DNA of 64,000 nucleotides from Pseudomonas thermotolerans DSM 14292 (lineage in GTDB: Bacteria > Pseudomonadota > Gammaproteobacteria > Pseudomonadales > Pseudomonadaceae), in assembly GCF_000364625.1 (NCBI RefSeq), contig NZ_KB822603.1, positions 143,969-207,968 of the forward strand. Reading direction: 5' to 3'. Under the pieces are notes generated by a model. The model saw only the letters and a list, made by a program, of their open reading frames with translations, was not told the origin of the DNA and made no database searches. Made by a program: the position numbers and the translations under genes. Within the stretch, counting starts at the first letter, position 1, and every line of letters begins with the position of its first letter. This document shows positions 35,951 through 46,029 of the stretch, one piece after another.

Positions 35951-38680
35951 CTAGTCCTCCTGTTTCTTCAGGAAGCGCACGCTGAGCAGGGTCAGCAGCG
36001 GAATGGTCAGCAGCAGCGGCACGAAGTAGCCCCACAGCTCGGTGAAGTCCAGGGCCTTGGAGAACACCCCGCGGCTGATCACCAGGAAGTAGGTGGCCGG
36101 ATAGATCTGCCCGATCCAGGCCGCCAGGCCCTCCAGGGAGGACACCGGGTGAATCAGCCCGGCGAACTGGATGGCCGGGATCATGGTGGCGATGGCGGTG
36201 CCGAACACCGCAGCGATCTGGCTGCGCATGAAAGTGGAGAGCAGCAGCCCCAGGCCGGTGGAGGTGGTAACGAACAGCAGCGCGCCCAACAGCAGGGTGG
36301 CGAAGCTGCCCTTCAGCGGCACCTCGAAGACCAGCACCGCCAGGGCGCTCATCAGCAGGAAGTTGACCATGCCCATGGCGATGTAAGGCAGCTGCTTGCC
36401 GAGCAGGAACTCCAGGCGAGTCACCGGAGTGACGTAGAGGTTGGTGATCGAACCCAGCTCCTTCTCGCGCACCACGCCCAGGGCGGTGAGCATCGCCGGG
36501 ATCATGATCAGCAGCAGCGGGATCACCGCCGGGACCATGGCCGCGAGGCTCTCCACATCCGGGTTGTAGCGGTAGCGCACCTCGCTGCTGGCCGCCCCGG
36601 CGGAGGCCGGCACTCCGGCCTCGCGGGCCAGCTCGCGCAGATAGTCGTTGTGCAGGCCCTGCACGTAGCCCTTGATGGTGGTGGCGCGGGTTGGCATGGC
36701 GCCGTCGATCCACACGCCGATCTCCGGGTTGGCGCCGCGCTTGAGATCACGGCCGAAGCCGGGCGGAATCTCGATGGCCAGGCTGAGCTCGCCGCTGCGC
36801 ATGCGTCGCTCCAGCTCGGCGTAGTCGCGAATCGGCTCGTGCTCGACGAAGTAGCGCGAGCCGGCGATGTTCAGCGCATAGGCCTGGCTGGTGGTGGTCT
36901 GGTCGCGGTCGAGTACCGCGTAGCTGAGATCCTCCACGTCCAGACTGATGCCGTATCCGATGATGAACATCAGCAGCACGGTGCCCAACAGGGCCAGGGT
37001 CAGGCGAATGGGGTCACGTCGCAGCTCCATGCTTTCCCGGCGGGCATAGCTGAACAGCCGCTGCCAGCTGAAGCTGCTGCGCTGCGGGCGCACCGCGGCG
37101 GCGGCCTGCACCGGCGACGCGGCCGCAGCCGGCGGCTTGCCGGCGAGGCCGGCGGCCTCCTCCAGGTAGGCGATGAAGGTGGCCTCCAGGGTCGGCAGGC
37201 CGCGCTTCTCCATCAGGCGCTGCGGAGTGTCGCTGTCCAGCACCTTGCCGGCGTGCATCAGGGAGATGCGGTCGCAGCGCTGCGCCTCGTTCATGAAGTG
37301 GGTGGAGATGAAGATGGTCACCCCGTCGTTGCGCGACAGCTCCACCATCAGCTGCCAGAAGCCGTCGCGGGCCACCGGGTCGACCCCCGAGGTGGGCTCG
37401 TCGAGGATCAGGATCTCCGGCCTGTGGATCACCGCCACGGCCAGCGACAGACGCTGGCGGATACCCAGGGGCAGGCTCGGCGGCAGCTCGTCCTGGACCC
37501 GGGCCAGGTCGAAGCGTTCGAGCATCTCCGCCACCCGCGGCTCGATCTCCTTCTCCGCCAGGTGGAACAGCCGGGCGTGCAGCACCAGGTTCTGGCGCAC
37601 CGTCAGCTCGCGGTACAGGGAAAAGGCCTGGGACATGTAGCCGACCCGCCGGCGGGTCGCCATGTCGTTGGCGTCCACCGGCTGGCCGAACAGCGCGCAG
37701 TCGCCCTCGCTGGCCGGCAAGAGGCCGGTGAGCATCTTCATGGTGGTGGACTTGCCGCAGCCGTTGGAGCCCAGGAAGCCGAAGATTTCCCCGCGCTCGA
37801 TGCGGAAGCTCACATGGTCCACGGCGACGAAGTCGCCGAAGCGGCAGGTCAGGTCGTGGGCCTCGATGGCGATCTCCGGGGTGCCGCCCGTGCTCCGCCG
37901 CGGCGGGATCACCAGGGCGCGGTGGCCGCTGCGCCGCTCCTCCGGCAGCAGGGCGATGAACGCCGCCTCCAGGGAGTCGCAGCCGGTCTGCCCGCGCAGC
38001 TGCGCCGGACTGCCGGTGGCCAGCACCCGGCCGGCATCCATGGCCACCAGCCAGTCGAAGCGCTCGGCCTCCTCCATGTAGGCGGTGGCGACTATCACGC
38101 TCATCCCCGCGCGGCCGGCGCGGATGCGGCCGATCAGTTCCCAGAACTGGTTGCGCGACAGCGGGTCCACCCCGGTGGTCGGCTCGTCGAGGATCAGCAG
38201 GTCGGGGTCGTGGATCAGCGCGCAGCACAGCCCGAGCTTCTGCTTCATGCCGCCGGACAGCTTGCCTGCCGGACGCTCGGCGAAGGGGGCCAGTCCGGTG
38301 CTTTCCAGCAGTTCGGCGATGCGCCTCCTGCGCTCGGCCTGGTCGTGGCCGAACAAGCGGCCGAAGAAGTCGACGTTCTCGAACACCGAAAGGGTCGGGT
38401 AGAGGTTGCGGCCGAGGCCCTGGGGCATGTAGGCGATGCGCGGGCAGACCCGCCGACGGTGGCGGCGATCACGCATGTCGCCGCCGAGCACCTGCACCTC
38501 GCCGCTCTGGATCCTCCGCGCTCCGGCCACCAGGGCCAGCAGGCTGGATTTGCCGACGCCGTCCGGGCCGATCAGCCCGACCATGCCGCCAGCCGGTATC
38601 TCCAGGTCCACCGCGTCGAGGGCGCGGGTCTCGCCGTAGCGCAGGCCAACGCCGGTGAGCCGGGCGACCGGAACGCTCAT
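35951..38680 (-). CDS. rbbA: RbbA-like fused ABC transporter (two ATPase domains plus ABC-2 permease)
   Basis: 909 aa, close to E. coli RbbA. ATPase domain 1 (about 5-235): Walker [10 protein letters not shown], signature [11 protein letters not shown], Walker [14 protein letters not shown]. ATPase domain 2 (about 265-500): Walker [11 protein letters not shown], Walker [14 protein letters not shown], but a degenerate signature [12 protein letters not shown] in place of LSGGQ. The C-terminal ABC-2 permease (about 535-905) has [29 protein letters not shown]. RbbA was described as a ribosome-associated ATPase in E. coli; with yhiI and yhhJ neighbours an export role is also likely. The start overlaps the adaptor stop by 4 nt. 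Confidence 0.88.
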   Translation of the reverse strand: MSVPVARLTGVGLRYGETRALDAVDLEIPAGGMVGLIGPDGVGKSSLLALVAGARRIQSGEVQVLGGDMRDRRHRRRVCPRIAYMPQGLGRNLYPTLSVFENVDFFGRLFGHDQAERRRRIAELLESTGLAPFAERPAGKLSGGMKQKLGLCCALIHDPDLLILDEPTTGVDPLSRNQFWELIGRIRAGRAGMSVIVATAYMEEAERFDWLVAMDAGRVLATGSPAQLRGQTGCDSLEAAFIALLPEERRSGHRALVIPPRRSTGGTPEIAIEAHDLTCRFGDFVAVDHVSFRIERGEIFGFLGSNGCGKSTTMKMLTGLLPASEGDCALFGQPVDANDMATRRRVGYMSQAFSLYRELTVRQNLVLHARLFHLAEKEIEPRVAEMLERFDLARVQDELPPSLPLGIRQRLSLAVAVIHRPEILILDEPTSGVDPVARDGFWQLMVELSRNDGVTIFISTHFMNEAQRCDRISLMHAGKVLDSDTPQRLMEKRGLPTLEATFIAYLEEAAGLAGKPPAAAASPVQAAAAVRPQRSSFSWQRLFSYARRESMELRRDPIRLTLALLGTVLLMFIIGYGISLDVEDLSYAVLDRDQTTTSQAYALNIAGSRYFVEHEPIRDYAELERRMRSGELSLAIEIPPGFGRDLKRGANPEIGVWIDGAMPTRATTIKGYVQGLHNDYLRELAREAGVPASAGAASSEVRYRYNPDVESLAAMVPAVIPLLLIMIPAMLTALGVVREKELGSITNLYVTPVTRLEFLLGKQLPYIAMGMVNFLLMSALAVLVFEVPLKGSFATLLLGALLFVTTSTGLGLLLSTFMRSQIAAVFGTAIATMIPAIQFAGLIHPVSSLEGLAAWIGQIYPATYFLVISRGVFSKALDFTELWGYFVPLLLTIPLLTLLSVRFLKKQED

Positions 38681-39750
38681 TGCGGTACCTTGATCTGCAG
38701 CTCGGCCGGCCACTCGGCGTCAGGCTCCAGGCGCAGGTAGGCCATGCCCGGCACGCCGGTCTTCACGTAGGTGATGTATTTCTTCAGCAGCTCGGGGTCG
38801 ATGCGCGCCTTGACGCGGAACATCAGCTTCTCGCGCTCGCTGGCGGTTTCCACGCTCTTCGGAGTGAACTGAGCGACGCTGGCCACGTAGGAGACCCGCG
38901 CCGGGATCACGTACTGCGGCGCCGCGTCGATCACCAGGCGCACCTCCTGACCCAGCTCCACCAGCCCGGCCTGCCTGGCGGGGAGGAAGAAGGTCATGTA
39001 GACGTCGGCCAGATCCACCATGTTGAGCAGCTTGCCACCGGCACCCAGCACCTCGCCGGGCTGCGCCACGCGGTACTGCACACGGCCGGCGCGCGGCGCC
39101 TTGAGCAGGCTGTCGTCGATGTCCGCCTGCAGGCGGGCGACGCTGGCCCGGGCGGCCTCCACCGCCGACTGCGCCTCCACCACCTGGGAGCGTGCCGCGG
39201 CGATACCCGCCTCGGCGGAGAGCACCTGGGCCCGGGCCGCGGCCAGGGCCGCCTCGGCGCTTTGCAGCACGGCCCGGTCGTCGTCCAGCTGCTGCTGGGC
39301 CAGGGCATTGCGGCGAACCAGCGCCTCGGTGCGGGTGAAGCGCTTGCGCGCCGCGGTCAGCTCGGCCTGGCGCTGGCGCACCACCGCTTCGGCGGTCTGC
39401 TTCTCGCTCTCCCGCTGGGCCACTAGGGCGCTGGCGGTGAGCTGGGCGTTCTCGGCCTGGCGCACCTGGGCCTGGGCCTGGTGCAGCTGGGCCTCAAGCA
39501 CCTGGGTGTCCATCCTGGCCACCAGTTGCCCGGCCTCGACGAAATCCCCCTCGTCCACCAGCAGCTCGGCGACCCGCCCAGCCATCTTGGTAGCCACGTC
39601 CACCTCGGTAGCCTCGATGCGGCCGTTGCCGCTGGCGAAACCCTCGGGCAGGCCGTTGGGCTTCAGGGCTTGCCAGGCCAGGGCGGCGGCGCCGGCCAGG
39701 ATCACTGCGACGACCCCACGCCCCAACCATTTGCGTGCATTGCGCGTCAT
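38677..39750 (-). CDS. yhiI: HlyD-family adaptor (YhiI-like)
   Basis: 357 aa. Membrane anchor about 12-28, lipoyl half motifs [20 protein letters not shown] and [20 protein letters not shown], and a long coiled-coil between (about 75-205) rich in Ala/Gln/Glu heptads. It is the periplasmic adaptor for the RbbA/YhhJ ABC exporter and the first gene of that three-gene operon. No outer-membrane protein is in the operon, so it may use the efflux lipoprotein elsewhere. The 119-bp upstream region shows no box I recognise. Confidence 0.88.
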   Translation of the reverse strand: MTRNARKWLGRGVVAVILAGAAALAWQALKPNGLPEGFASGNGRIEATEVDVATKMAGRVAELLVDEGDFVEAGQLVARMDTQVLEAQLHQAQAQVRQAENAQLTASALVAQRESEKQTAEAVVRQRQAELTAARKRFTRTEALVRRNALAQQQLDDDRAVLQSAEAALAAARAQVLSAEAGIAAARSQVVEAQSAVEAARASVARLQADIDDSLLKAPRAGRVQYRVAQPGEVLGAGGKLLNMVDLADVYMTFFLPARQAGLVELGQEVRLVIDAAPQYVIPARVSYVASVAQFTPKSVETASEREKLMFRVKARIDPELLKKYITYVKTGVPGMAYLRLEPDAEWPAELQIKVPQ

Positions 39751-39834
39751 GAATGCCTCGTGTTCAGGTCCTTGCAGGGAATTGTCACCACTCCCCGCGG
39801 CAGGCTCCGTGATTCAGGTCAGCAGAAGCGTAGA

Positions 39835-39859
39835 TGGCGGGCAGGCGTCCTACCCGCCA
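39835..39859 (-). terminator. Hairpin after the universal stress protein gene
   Basis: TGGCGGG / CCCGCCA arms (7 bp) with an 11-nt loop, 11 nt past the stop. No U-tract. Confidence 0.35.
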
Positions 39860-39869
39860 GGGCCGGGCC

Positions 39870-40733
39870 TCAGTCGCGCGGCGGCATGGGCACGCAGAGG
39901 ATGTCGCGCGCCACCTCGCCGAGCAGGGTCTCGGCCACGCTGCCGAGCATCAGCTTCTTGAGGCCACTGCGCCCGTGGGTGCCGATCACCACCAGGTCGG
40001 GATCCAGCTTCTCCATGCAGCGCTTGAGCTGCACCACCGAGAAGCCCTCCTCGAGATGCACCTGGGAAGCCGGCAGGTCCAGCTGCTGCTCGGCGAGGAA
40101 GCTGCTCAGCTCCGCCTCCACCTGGCCGCGGGCCTCTCGGGTGGCGGCGGCGACCACTGTGGCCTCGGCCGCGGACATGAGGATCTCGCCCTTGGCGAAG
40201 GCCTCGAATACGTGCGCCACGTGTAGCTCGCAGCCGTCCAGCAGGCCCAGGGCACGGCTGGTCTGGATGGCATGGGCGCTGTCGGCGGACAGGTCGACGG
40301 CCAGCAGCGCCTTGCGGTAGTCGTCCTCGCCGCTGCCGGCCACCCTCAGCACCGGCAAGCGACTGCTGCGGATGATCCGCTCGGCGCTGGTGCCGACGAA
40401 GATCTCGCGCAGCAGGTTCTTGCGGTGCATGCCGAGGACCAGCAGCTCGGCGCCGGTGCCCAGGGCGATCTCATTGATGGTCGACTCCACCGAGCCGACC
40501 TCGACCATCACCCGCGGGCGCTGCCCGGCCACCAAGGCGAGGCCCTCGACACGGTCCTCGAGCAGTTCCCGGGCGTCGCTCAGACGGCGCTCGATCAGGC
40601 GCTGCGGCGCGTCGTCGTCGATCACGTGGACCAGGGTCCATTCGCATCCGAAGCGCCGGACCAGCAGGGCAGCCCGTTGCACGGCCTTGTCCGAGCGAGG
40701 GGAAAGGTCGGTGGCCACCAACAATTTGTTCAT
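39870..40733 (-). CDS. Tandem-domain universal stress protein
   Basis: 287 aa with two Usp domains (about 1-143 and 150-285). The second has the ATP-binding signature GTHGRSGLKKLMLGS (G-x2-G-x9-G-S); the first has GMHRKNLLREIFVGTS, in which the second Gly is replaced by Arg, so nucleotide binding may be confined to one half. In Pseudomonas such tandem Usps are Anr-induced and support anaerobic survival. An AGGAGATAG Shine-Dalgarno precedes the ATG. The divergent Anr box at 40799-40812 sits about -40 from its predicted start, with a TACAAT -10. Confidence 0.88.
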   Translation of the reverse strand: MNKLLVATDLSPRSDKAVQRAALLVRRFGCEWTLVHVIDDDAPQRLIERRLSDARELLEDRVEGLALVAGQRPRVMVEVGSVESTINEIALGTGAELLVLGMHRKNLLREIFVGTSAERIIRSSRLPVLRVAGSGEDDYRKALLAVDLSADSAHAIQTSRALGLLDGCELHVAHVFEAFAKGEILMSAAEATVVAAATREARGQVEAELSSFLAEQQLDLPASQVHLEEGFSVVQLKRCMEKLDPDLVVIGTHGRSGLKKLMLGSVAETLLGEVARDILCVPMPPRD

Positions 40734-40770
40734 TGTGCTATCTCCTCGGATGCTGGTTTCTCGAGCTCCT

Positions 40771-40840
40771 ATTGTAACCCAGAACCGCTCCGGCCCGATT
40801 GATTCAAATCAAGCCTAGCCGGCCGTCGAGCAACTACGCT
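40771..40840. promoter_or_regulatory. Shared divergent Anr promoter (Usp / P-type ATPase)
   Basis: One perfect Anr/FNR palindrome, TTGATTCAAATCAA (40799-40812). Leftward it is followed by -10 TACAAT (complement of 40771-40776), rightward by -10-like TACGCT (40835-40840). Both predicted starts put the box centre at about -41, so one dimer site could activate both genes in low oxygen. Confidence 0.75.
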
Positions 40841-40904
40841 GGAAGAACACGAAAAAACGGACACCGGACCTGTTGCAGGTCACGGCCAAGACGGAACCGA
40901 GCCC

Positions 40905-43625
40905 ATGCAGAGCACTATGCCTCCGACCCGTGACTGGCATGCCCTGCCCGTCGAACACGCCCTCGCGGCGCTAGACAGCAGCCAGGCCGGCCTGTCCACG
41001 GCAGAGGCCAGCGAGCGCCTCGCCCGCCACGGCGCAAACCGCCTGCCCGAGCCACCGCGGCCCAGCGCCCTGCGCCGCCTGCTGCGGCAGTTCCACAACG
41101 TGCTGCTCTACGTGATGCTGGTCGCCGCGCTGATCACCGCGCTGCTCGGCCTCTGGGTCGACACCCTGGTGATCCTGGTCGCCGTGGTGGTCAACGCGCT
41201 GATCGGCTTTCTCCAGGAAGGCAAGGCGGAACAGGCCCTGGACGCCATCCGCGACCTGCTCGCCCCGCAGACCCTGGTGCTGCGCGACGGAGCCCGACTG
41301 GCCATCGATGCCGCCGAACTGGTACCCGGCGACGTGGTGGTCCTGGCCTCCGGCGACAAGGTGCCGGCCGACCTGCGCCTGCTCGGCGTGAAGAACCTGT
41401 ACATCGACGAAGCGGCGCTGACCGGCGAATCCGTGCCGGTGGAGAAGAGCGCCGAGCCGGTGGCCGCCGAGGCCAGCCTGGGCGACCGGCGTAGCATGGC
41501 CTACTCCGGCACCCTAGTGACCAGCGGCCAGGGCCTCGGCCTGGTGGTGGCCACCGGCAGCGCCACCGAGCTGGGCCGCATCGGCGCCCTGCTGGAACAG
41601 GTACAGCTCGGCAGCACTCCGCTGCTGCGCCAGATCGACCGCTTCAGCCGCTGGCTGGCGCTGGTGATCCTCGGCTGCGCCGCGGCCACCTTCGTGCTCG
41701 GCATCCTCTGGCGCCAGCAGCCCCCGGCGGAGATGTTCCTCATGGTGGTGGCGCTGACCGCCTCGGCAATCCCCGAAGGCCTGCCGGCGATCATGACCAT
41801 CATCCTCGCCCTCGGCGTGCAGCGCATGGCCCAGCAGCACGCCATCATCCGCCGCCTGCCGGCGGTGGAGACCCTGGGCGCGGTGACGGTGATCTGCTCG
41901 GACAAGACCGGCACCCTGACCCGCAACGAGATGACCGTGCAGCGGGTGGTCACCGCCGACCAGGTGATCGAGGTCAGCGGCGCCGGCTACGTGCCTCAGG
42001 GCGGCTTCTGCCTCGATAGCGGCCAGCCGATAGACCCGGCGAACCACCTGACGCTCGCCGAGCTCGGCCGGGTCGCCCTGCTCTGCAACGATGCCCGGGT
42101 CCACGAGGTAGACGGCCACTGGCAACTGGAAGGCGACCCCACCGAAGGGGCGCTGTGCACCCTGGCCCTCAAGCTCGGCTACGATCCGGCACTGCTCAGC
42201 AGCGAGCTGCCGCGCCGCGACCTGATCCCCTTCGAGTCGGAACACCGCTTCATGGCCACCCTGCACCACGACCACCAGGGGCAGGCCTTCATCTGCCTCA
42301 AGGGCGCTCCGGAGCGGGTTCTGGAGATGTGCAGCAGCCAGCGAATGCTCGATGGCAGCGCCGCGCCCCTCGACCCGGACTACTGGCGACGCATGGCCAC
42401 CGACATCGCCGCCCGCGGACTGCGCCTGCTGGCCCTGGCGATCAAGCCGGTGGACGGCGGGCAGCTGAGCCTGAGCTTCGCAGACACCGAGGGCGGCTTC
42501 ACCCTGCTGGCCCTGGTGGGGATCATCGACCCGCCCCGCGAGGAGGCCATCGCCGCGGTGGCCGAATGCCGCAGCGCCGGGGTGGCGGTGAAGATGATCA
42601 CCGGCGACCATGTCGAGACCGCCCGGGCCATCGGCGCCCAGCTGGGCATCGGCCGCGACCAGCCTGCAATGACCGGTGCCGAGATCGAGATGCTCGACGA
42701 CCAGGAATTGCGCGACACCCTGCCCGGCGTCGAAGTGTTCGCCCGGGCCAGCCCCGAGCACAAGCTGCGCCTGGTGGAAGCCCTGCAGGCCAGCGGCCAG
42801 GTGGTGGCCATGACCGGCGACGGGGTCAACGACGCCCCGGCCCTGAAGCGCGCCGACGTCGGCGTGGCCATGGGCCGCAAGGGCACCGAGGCAGCCAAGG
42901 AGGCTGCCGAGGTGGTACTCACCGACGACAACTTCGCCACCATCGGCCGCGCGGTGCGCGAGGGCCGGGCGATCTACGACAACCTCAAGAAGTTCGTGCT
43001 GTTCATGCTGCCAACCAACGGCGGCGAGGCACTGATCGTGATCGCCGCGATCCTCTTCCAGCTCACCCTACCGCTGACCCCGGCCCAGGTGCTGTGGATC
43101 AACCTGGCCACCTCCAGCACCCTGGGTCTGGCCCTAGCCTTCGAGCCCGGCGAGCCGGGGCTGATGCAACGCCCGCCACGCGCCCCGAACGAGGCGCTGC
43201 TGTCCGGCTTCTTCGTCTGGCGGGTATGCATGGTCTCGGTAGTGATGATGGCCGGTGCCCTGGGTCTGTTCCTCTGGGAGCTGGAACGCGGTACCAGCCT
43301 GGCTAACGCGCGGACCATGGCGGTCAACACCGTGGTGGTCTGCGAGATGTTCTACCTGCTCAACAGCCGCCACATCCTGCACACGGTGCTCAGCCGCGAG
43401 GGCCTGTTCGGCAACCCCTACGTGCTGCTCTCCCTGGCCTGCTGCGCCATGCTGCAGCTGCTCTACACCTATGCCCCACCCCTACAGAAACTGTTCGGCT
43501 CGGTCGGCCTGAGCGGCGAGGAATGGCTGCGGGTCATCGCCGCCGGCCTGCTACTGTTCGGCGTAGCGGAACTGGAGAAGTGGGTGGTCAGGCGTTTCAC
43601 CCCGGATCGAACCCCAACCCCATGA
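40905..43625 (+). CDS. P-type cation-transporting ATPase (type II, Ca2+-ATPase-like)
   Basis: 906 aa. Seen: an N-terminal cation-ATPase domain (about 12-70), the actuator TGES in ALTGESVPVEK, the M4 ion-site motif TASAIPEGLPAIMTI, the phosphorylation site CSDKTGTLTRNEM, the nucleotide-binding KGAPE, and the hinge MTGDGVNDAPALKRADVGVAMG. The PEGLP form of M4 places it with SERCA-type IIA pumps; the ion is not certain. Under the shared Anr promoter it is expected to be induced in low oxygen, like similar pumps in P. aeruginosa. It is followed by adh after 13 bp, probably as one transcript. Confidence 0.9.
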   Translation: MQSTMPPTRDWHALPVEHALAALDSSQAGLSTAEASERLARHGANRLPEPPRPSALRRLLRQFHNVLLYVMLVAALITALLGLWVDTLVILVAVVVNALIGFLQEGKAEQALDAIRDLLAPQTLVLRDGARLAIDAAELVPGDVVVLASGDKVPADLRLLGVKNLYIDEAALTGESVPVEKSAEPVAAEASLGDRRSMAYSGTLVTSGQGLGLVVATGSATELGRIGALLEQVQLGSTPLLRQIDRFSRWLALVILGCAAATFVLGILWRQQPPAEMFLMVVALTASAIPEGLPAIMTIILALGVQRMAQQHAIIRRLPAVETLGAVTVICSDKTGTLTRNEMTVQRVVTADQVIEVSGAGYVPQGGFCLDSGQPIDPANHLTLAELGRVALLCNDARVHEVDGHWQLEGDPTEGALCTLALKLGYDPALLSSELPRRDLIPFESEHRFMATLHHDHQGQAFICLKGAPERVLEMCSSQRMLDGSAAPLDPDYWRRMATDIAARGLRLLALAIKPVDGGQLSLSFADTEGGFTLLALVGIIDPPREEAIAAVAECRSAGVAVKMITGDHVETARAIGAQLGIGRDQPAMTGAEIEMLDDQELRDTLPGVEVFARASPEHKLRLVEALQASGQVVAMTGDGVNDAPALKRADVGVAMGRKGTEAAKEAAEVVLTDDNFATIGRAVREGRAIYDNLKKFVLFMLPTNGGEALIVIAAILFQLTLPLTPAQVLWINLATSSTLGLALAFEPGEPGLMQRPPRAPNEALLSGFFVWRVCMVSVVMMAGALGLFLWELERGTSLANARTMAVNTVVVCEMFYLLNSRHILHTVLSREGLFGNPYVLLSLACCAMLQLLYTYAPPLQKLFGSVGLSGEEWLRVIAAGLLLFGVAELEKWVVRRFTPDRTPTP

Positions 43626-43638
43626 GCGGAGGTATGCC

Positions 43639-44676
43639 ATGAAAGCCATCGTCTACCAGGGCCCCGGCCAGCTGGTCGTCGAAGAACGCGAGAAGCCGCA
43701 GGTCCAGCAACCCACCGATGCCGTCGTGAAGCTGGTCAAGACCACCATCTGCGGCACCGACCTGCACATCCTCAAGGGCGACGTGCCGACCTGCGAGCCG
43801 GGACGCATCCTCGGCCACGAGGGGGTCGGCGTGGTGGAGAGCGTCGGCGACGGCGTCAGCCGCTTCAAACCTGGCGACCGCGTGCTGATCTCCTGCATCA
43901 CCTCCTGCGGACGCTGCGACTACTGCAAGAAGGGCATGTACTCGCACTGCGCCGACGGCGGCTGGATCCTCGGCCACCGCATCGACGGCACCCAGGCCGA
44001 GTACGTGCGCATTCCCCATGCCGATGGCAGCCTGCACCCGCTGCCGGAGAGCATCCCCGACGAAGCCCTGGTGATGCTCAGCGACATACTGCCCACCGGC
44101 TACGAATGCGGGGTGCTCAACGGCGAGGTAAGTCCCGGCGACGTGGTGGCCATCGTCGGCGCCGGGCCGGTCGGCCTCTCCGCACTGCTCACCGCGCAGC
44201 TCTACTCGCCGGCTGAGCTGATCGTCATCGACCTCGACGCCAACCGCCTGGCGGTGGCCGAGCGCTTCGGCGCCAGCCGGGTGCTGAACAGCAGCCACGA
44301 GGACGTGGTGGAGGCCCTGAAGAACCTCACCGACGGCCGCGGCGTGGACGTGGCCATCGAGGCGGTGGGGGTACCGGCCACCTTCGCGCTCTGCGAGCAG
44401 CTGATCGCCCCCGGCGGACGCATCGCCGTGCTCGGCGTGCACGGCGTCAAGGTGGACCTGCACCTGGAGACCCTGTGGAGTCACAACATCACCCTGCGCA
44501 CCCGCCTGGTGGACACCGTGACTACCCCGCAGCTGATGAAGATGGTGGAAACCGGCAAGCTCGACCCGCAGCGGATGATCACCCACCGCTTCGGTTTCGA
44601 CGAGGCGCTCAAGGCCTACGCGGTGTTCGGCAAGGCGGCGGAGAGCCACGCCCTCAAGGTGATCCTGGAGATGTAG
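43639..44676 (+). CDS. Zinc-dependent alcohol dehydrogenase (MDR family)
   Basis: 345 aa. Catalytic zinc ligands: Cys in TTICGTDLH (about residue 37) and the GHEGVG motif (about 58); structural-type CGRCDYCKKGMYSHC (about 92). The Rossmann motif is VGAGPVGLSALLTA. The protein is close to class III-like alcohol dehydrogenases that use short alcohols or aldehydes with NAD(P). A strong GGAGG lies before the start. It is co-oriented with the Anr-controlled ATPase 13 bp upstream, consistent with a fermentative or low-oxygen role. Confidence 0.88.
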   Translation: MKAIVYQGPGQLVVEEREKPQVQQPTDAVVKLVKTTICGTDLHILKGDVPTCEPGRILGHEGVGVVESVGDGVSRFKPGDRVLISCITSCGRCDYCKKGMYSHCADGGWILGHRIDGTQAEYVRIPHADGSLHPLPESIPDEALVMLSDILPTGYECGVLNGEVSPGDVVAIVGAGPVGLSALLTAQLYSPAELIVIDLDANRLAVAERFGASRVLNSSHEDVVEALKNLTDGRGVDVAIEAVGVPATFALCEQLIAPGGRIAVLGVHGVKVDLHLETLWSHNITLRTRLVDTVTTPQLMKMVETGKLDPQRMITHRFGFDEALKAYAVFGKAAESHALKVILEM

Positions 44677-44689
44677 GTGCGCCGGCCCC

Positions 44690-44712
44690 GCCGCGTGCGC
44701 GCAGCACGCGGC
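44690..44712. terminator. Hairpin between convergent adh and the KAS III gene
   Basis: Perfect 9-bp GCCGCGTGC / GCACGCGGC arms with a 5-nt loop, extended by flanking GC pairs. No U-tract; it could serve both strands. Confidence 0.45.
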
Positions 44713-44781
44713 CGGGCACTGGCGGAAAGGGAATTGCCGAAGGGTGCGCGGCCGGGACGGGACCGGCCGCGGTACGCCGGA

Positions 44782-45903
44782 TCAGCGCTTGCGCAGGATC
44801 ACGCTGCCGATCGAATAGCCGGCGCCGAAGGAGCTGAGCACGCCCAGACTGCCGGCCGGCAGGTCGTCTTGGTACTTGTGGAAGGCGATCACCGAACCGG
44901 CCGAGCTGGTGTTCGCGTAGGTGTCGAGGATCACCGGCGCCTCGTGGACCTCGGGGTCGCGGCCGAGCAGCTTGCGGGCGATCAGCAGGTTCATGTTGAG
45001 GTTCGCCTGGTGCAGCCAGAAGCGCTTCACGTCGGAGGCATCCAGCTGCTGCTCGGCCAGGTGCTCGGCGATCAGCGCGGCGACCATGGGGCAGACGTCC
45101 TTGAACACCTTGCGGCCTTCCTGGACGAACAGCTTGTCGCGCTGGCCAATGCCCTCCTCGGCGCAGCGGTTGAGGAAGCCGAAGTTGTTGCGGATGTTGT
45201 TGGAGAACTGGGTCAGCAGCTTGGTACCCACCACTTCCCACTGGTACCTGGAGGTGGCGTGGTCGGCGCGTTCGAGGATCACCGCGGTGGCCGCGTCGCC
45301 GAAGATGAAGTGGCTGTCACGGTCGCGGAAGTTCAGGTGGCCGGTGCAGATCTCCGGGTTGACCATCAGGATGGCTCGGGCCTGACCGCTCTGCACCGCG
45401 GCGGTGGCGGCCTGGATGCCGAAGGTGGCCGAGGAGCAGGCGACGTTCATGTCGTAGCCGAAGCCCTGGATGCCGAGGGCGGCCTGCACCTCGATGGCGA
45501 TCGCCGGATAGGGTCGCTGCAGGTTGGAGCAGGCGACTATCACCCCGTCGATGTCGGCGGGGGTGCGCCCGGCCCGCTCCAGGGCCTCGCGGGCGGCGCT
45601 CACGGCCATCTCGCAGAGAATGCTCCACTCCTCGTTGGAACGCTCGGGAATGCGCGGAACCATGCGCTGCGGATCGAGAATACCTTCCTTGTCGATCACG
45701 AACCGGCTCTTGATCCCCGATGCCTTCTCGATGAAAGCCGCGCTGGACTCAGCCAGCGGCTCCATCTCGCCGCGTTCGATGGCGGCGGCGTTATCGGCAT
45801 TGAACTGGCGGACGTAGGTGTTGAAGGACTCGACCAGTTCTTCGTTGGAGATGCTGTTGGCAGGAGTGTAAAGGCCGGTACCGCTGATGACGACGTTATG
45901 CAC
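44782..45903 (-). CDS. Beta-ketoacyl-ACP synthase III family protein (PA3286-like)
   Basis: 373 aa. Catalytic triad: Cys in NVACSSATFG (about residue 133), His in FWLHQANLN, and Asn in YANTSSAGS. The N-terminus (HNVVISGTGLYTP) and length match the P. aeruginosa enzyme that feeds octanoyl-CoA from beta-oxidation into fatty acid synthesis, rather than FabH itself; that identity is from memory. The start is GTG 45903 with a strong AGAGGA Shine-Dalgarno. No other fatty acid genes are adjacent. Confidence 0.85.
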   Translation of the reverse strand: MHNVVISGTGLYTPANSISNEELVESFNTYVRQFNADNAAAIERGEMEPLAESSAAFIEKASGIKSRFVIDKEGILDPQRMVPRIPERSNEEWSILCEMAVSAAREALERAGRTPADIDGVIVACSNLQRPYPAIAIEVQAALGIQGFGYDMNVACSSATFGIQAATAAVQSGQARAILMVNPEICTGHLNFRDRDSHFIFGDAATAVILERADHATSRYQWEVVGTKLLTQFSNNIRNNFGFLNRCAEEGIGQRDKLFVQEGRKVFKDVCPMVAALIAEHLAEQQLDASDVKRFWLHQANLNMNLLIARKLLGRDPEVHEAPVILDTYANTSSAGSVIAFHKYQDDLPAGSLGVLSSFGAGYSIGSVILRKR

Positions 45904-45999
45904 GGTCGTTCCTCTCGAGAGGGTTATTGATCGAATGGCGACTATTGTGCCCCAAAACGTCACCATTGCCCCAGACGGGGAATGGAAGACTTTCCCGAG

Positions 46000-46022
46000 G
46001 GGACCCGGCAACGCCGGGTCCC
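46000..46022 (-). terminator. Terminator-like hairpin after the solute-binding protein gene
   Basis: Perfect 10-bp GGGACCCGGC / GCCGGGTCCC arms with a 3-nt loop, 8 nt after the stop. No T-run follows, so it may stabilise the 3' end or act with Rho. Confidence 0.5.
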
Positions 46023-46029
46023 GGACCGT

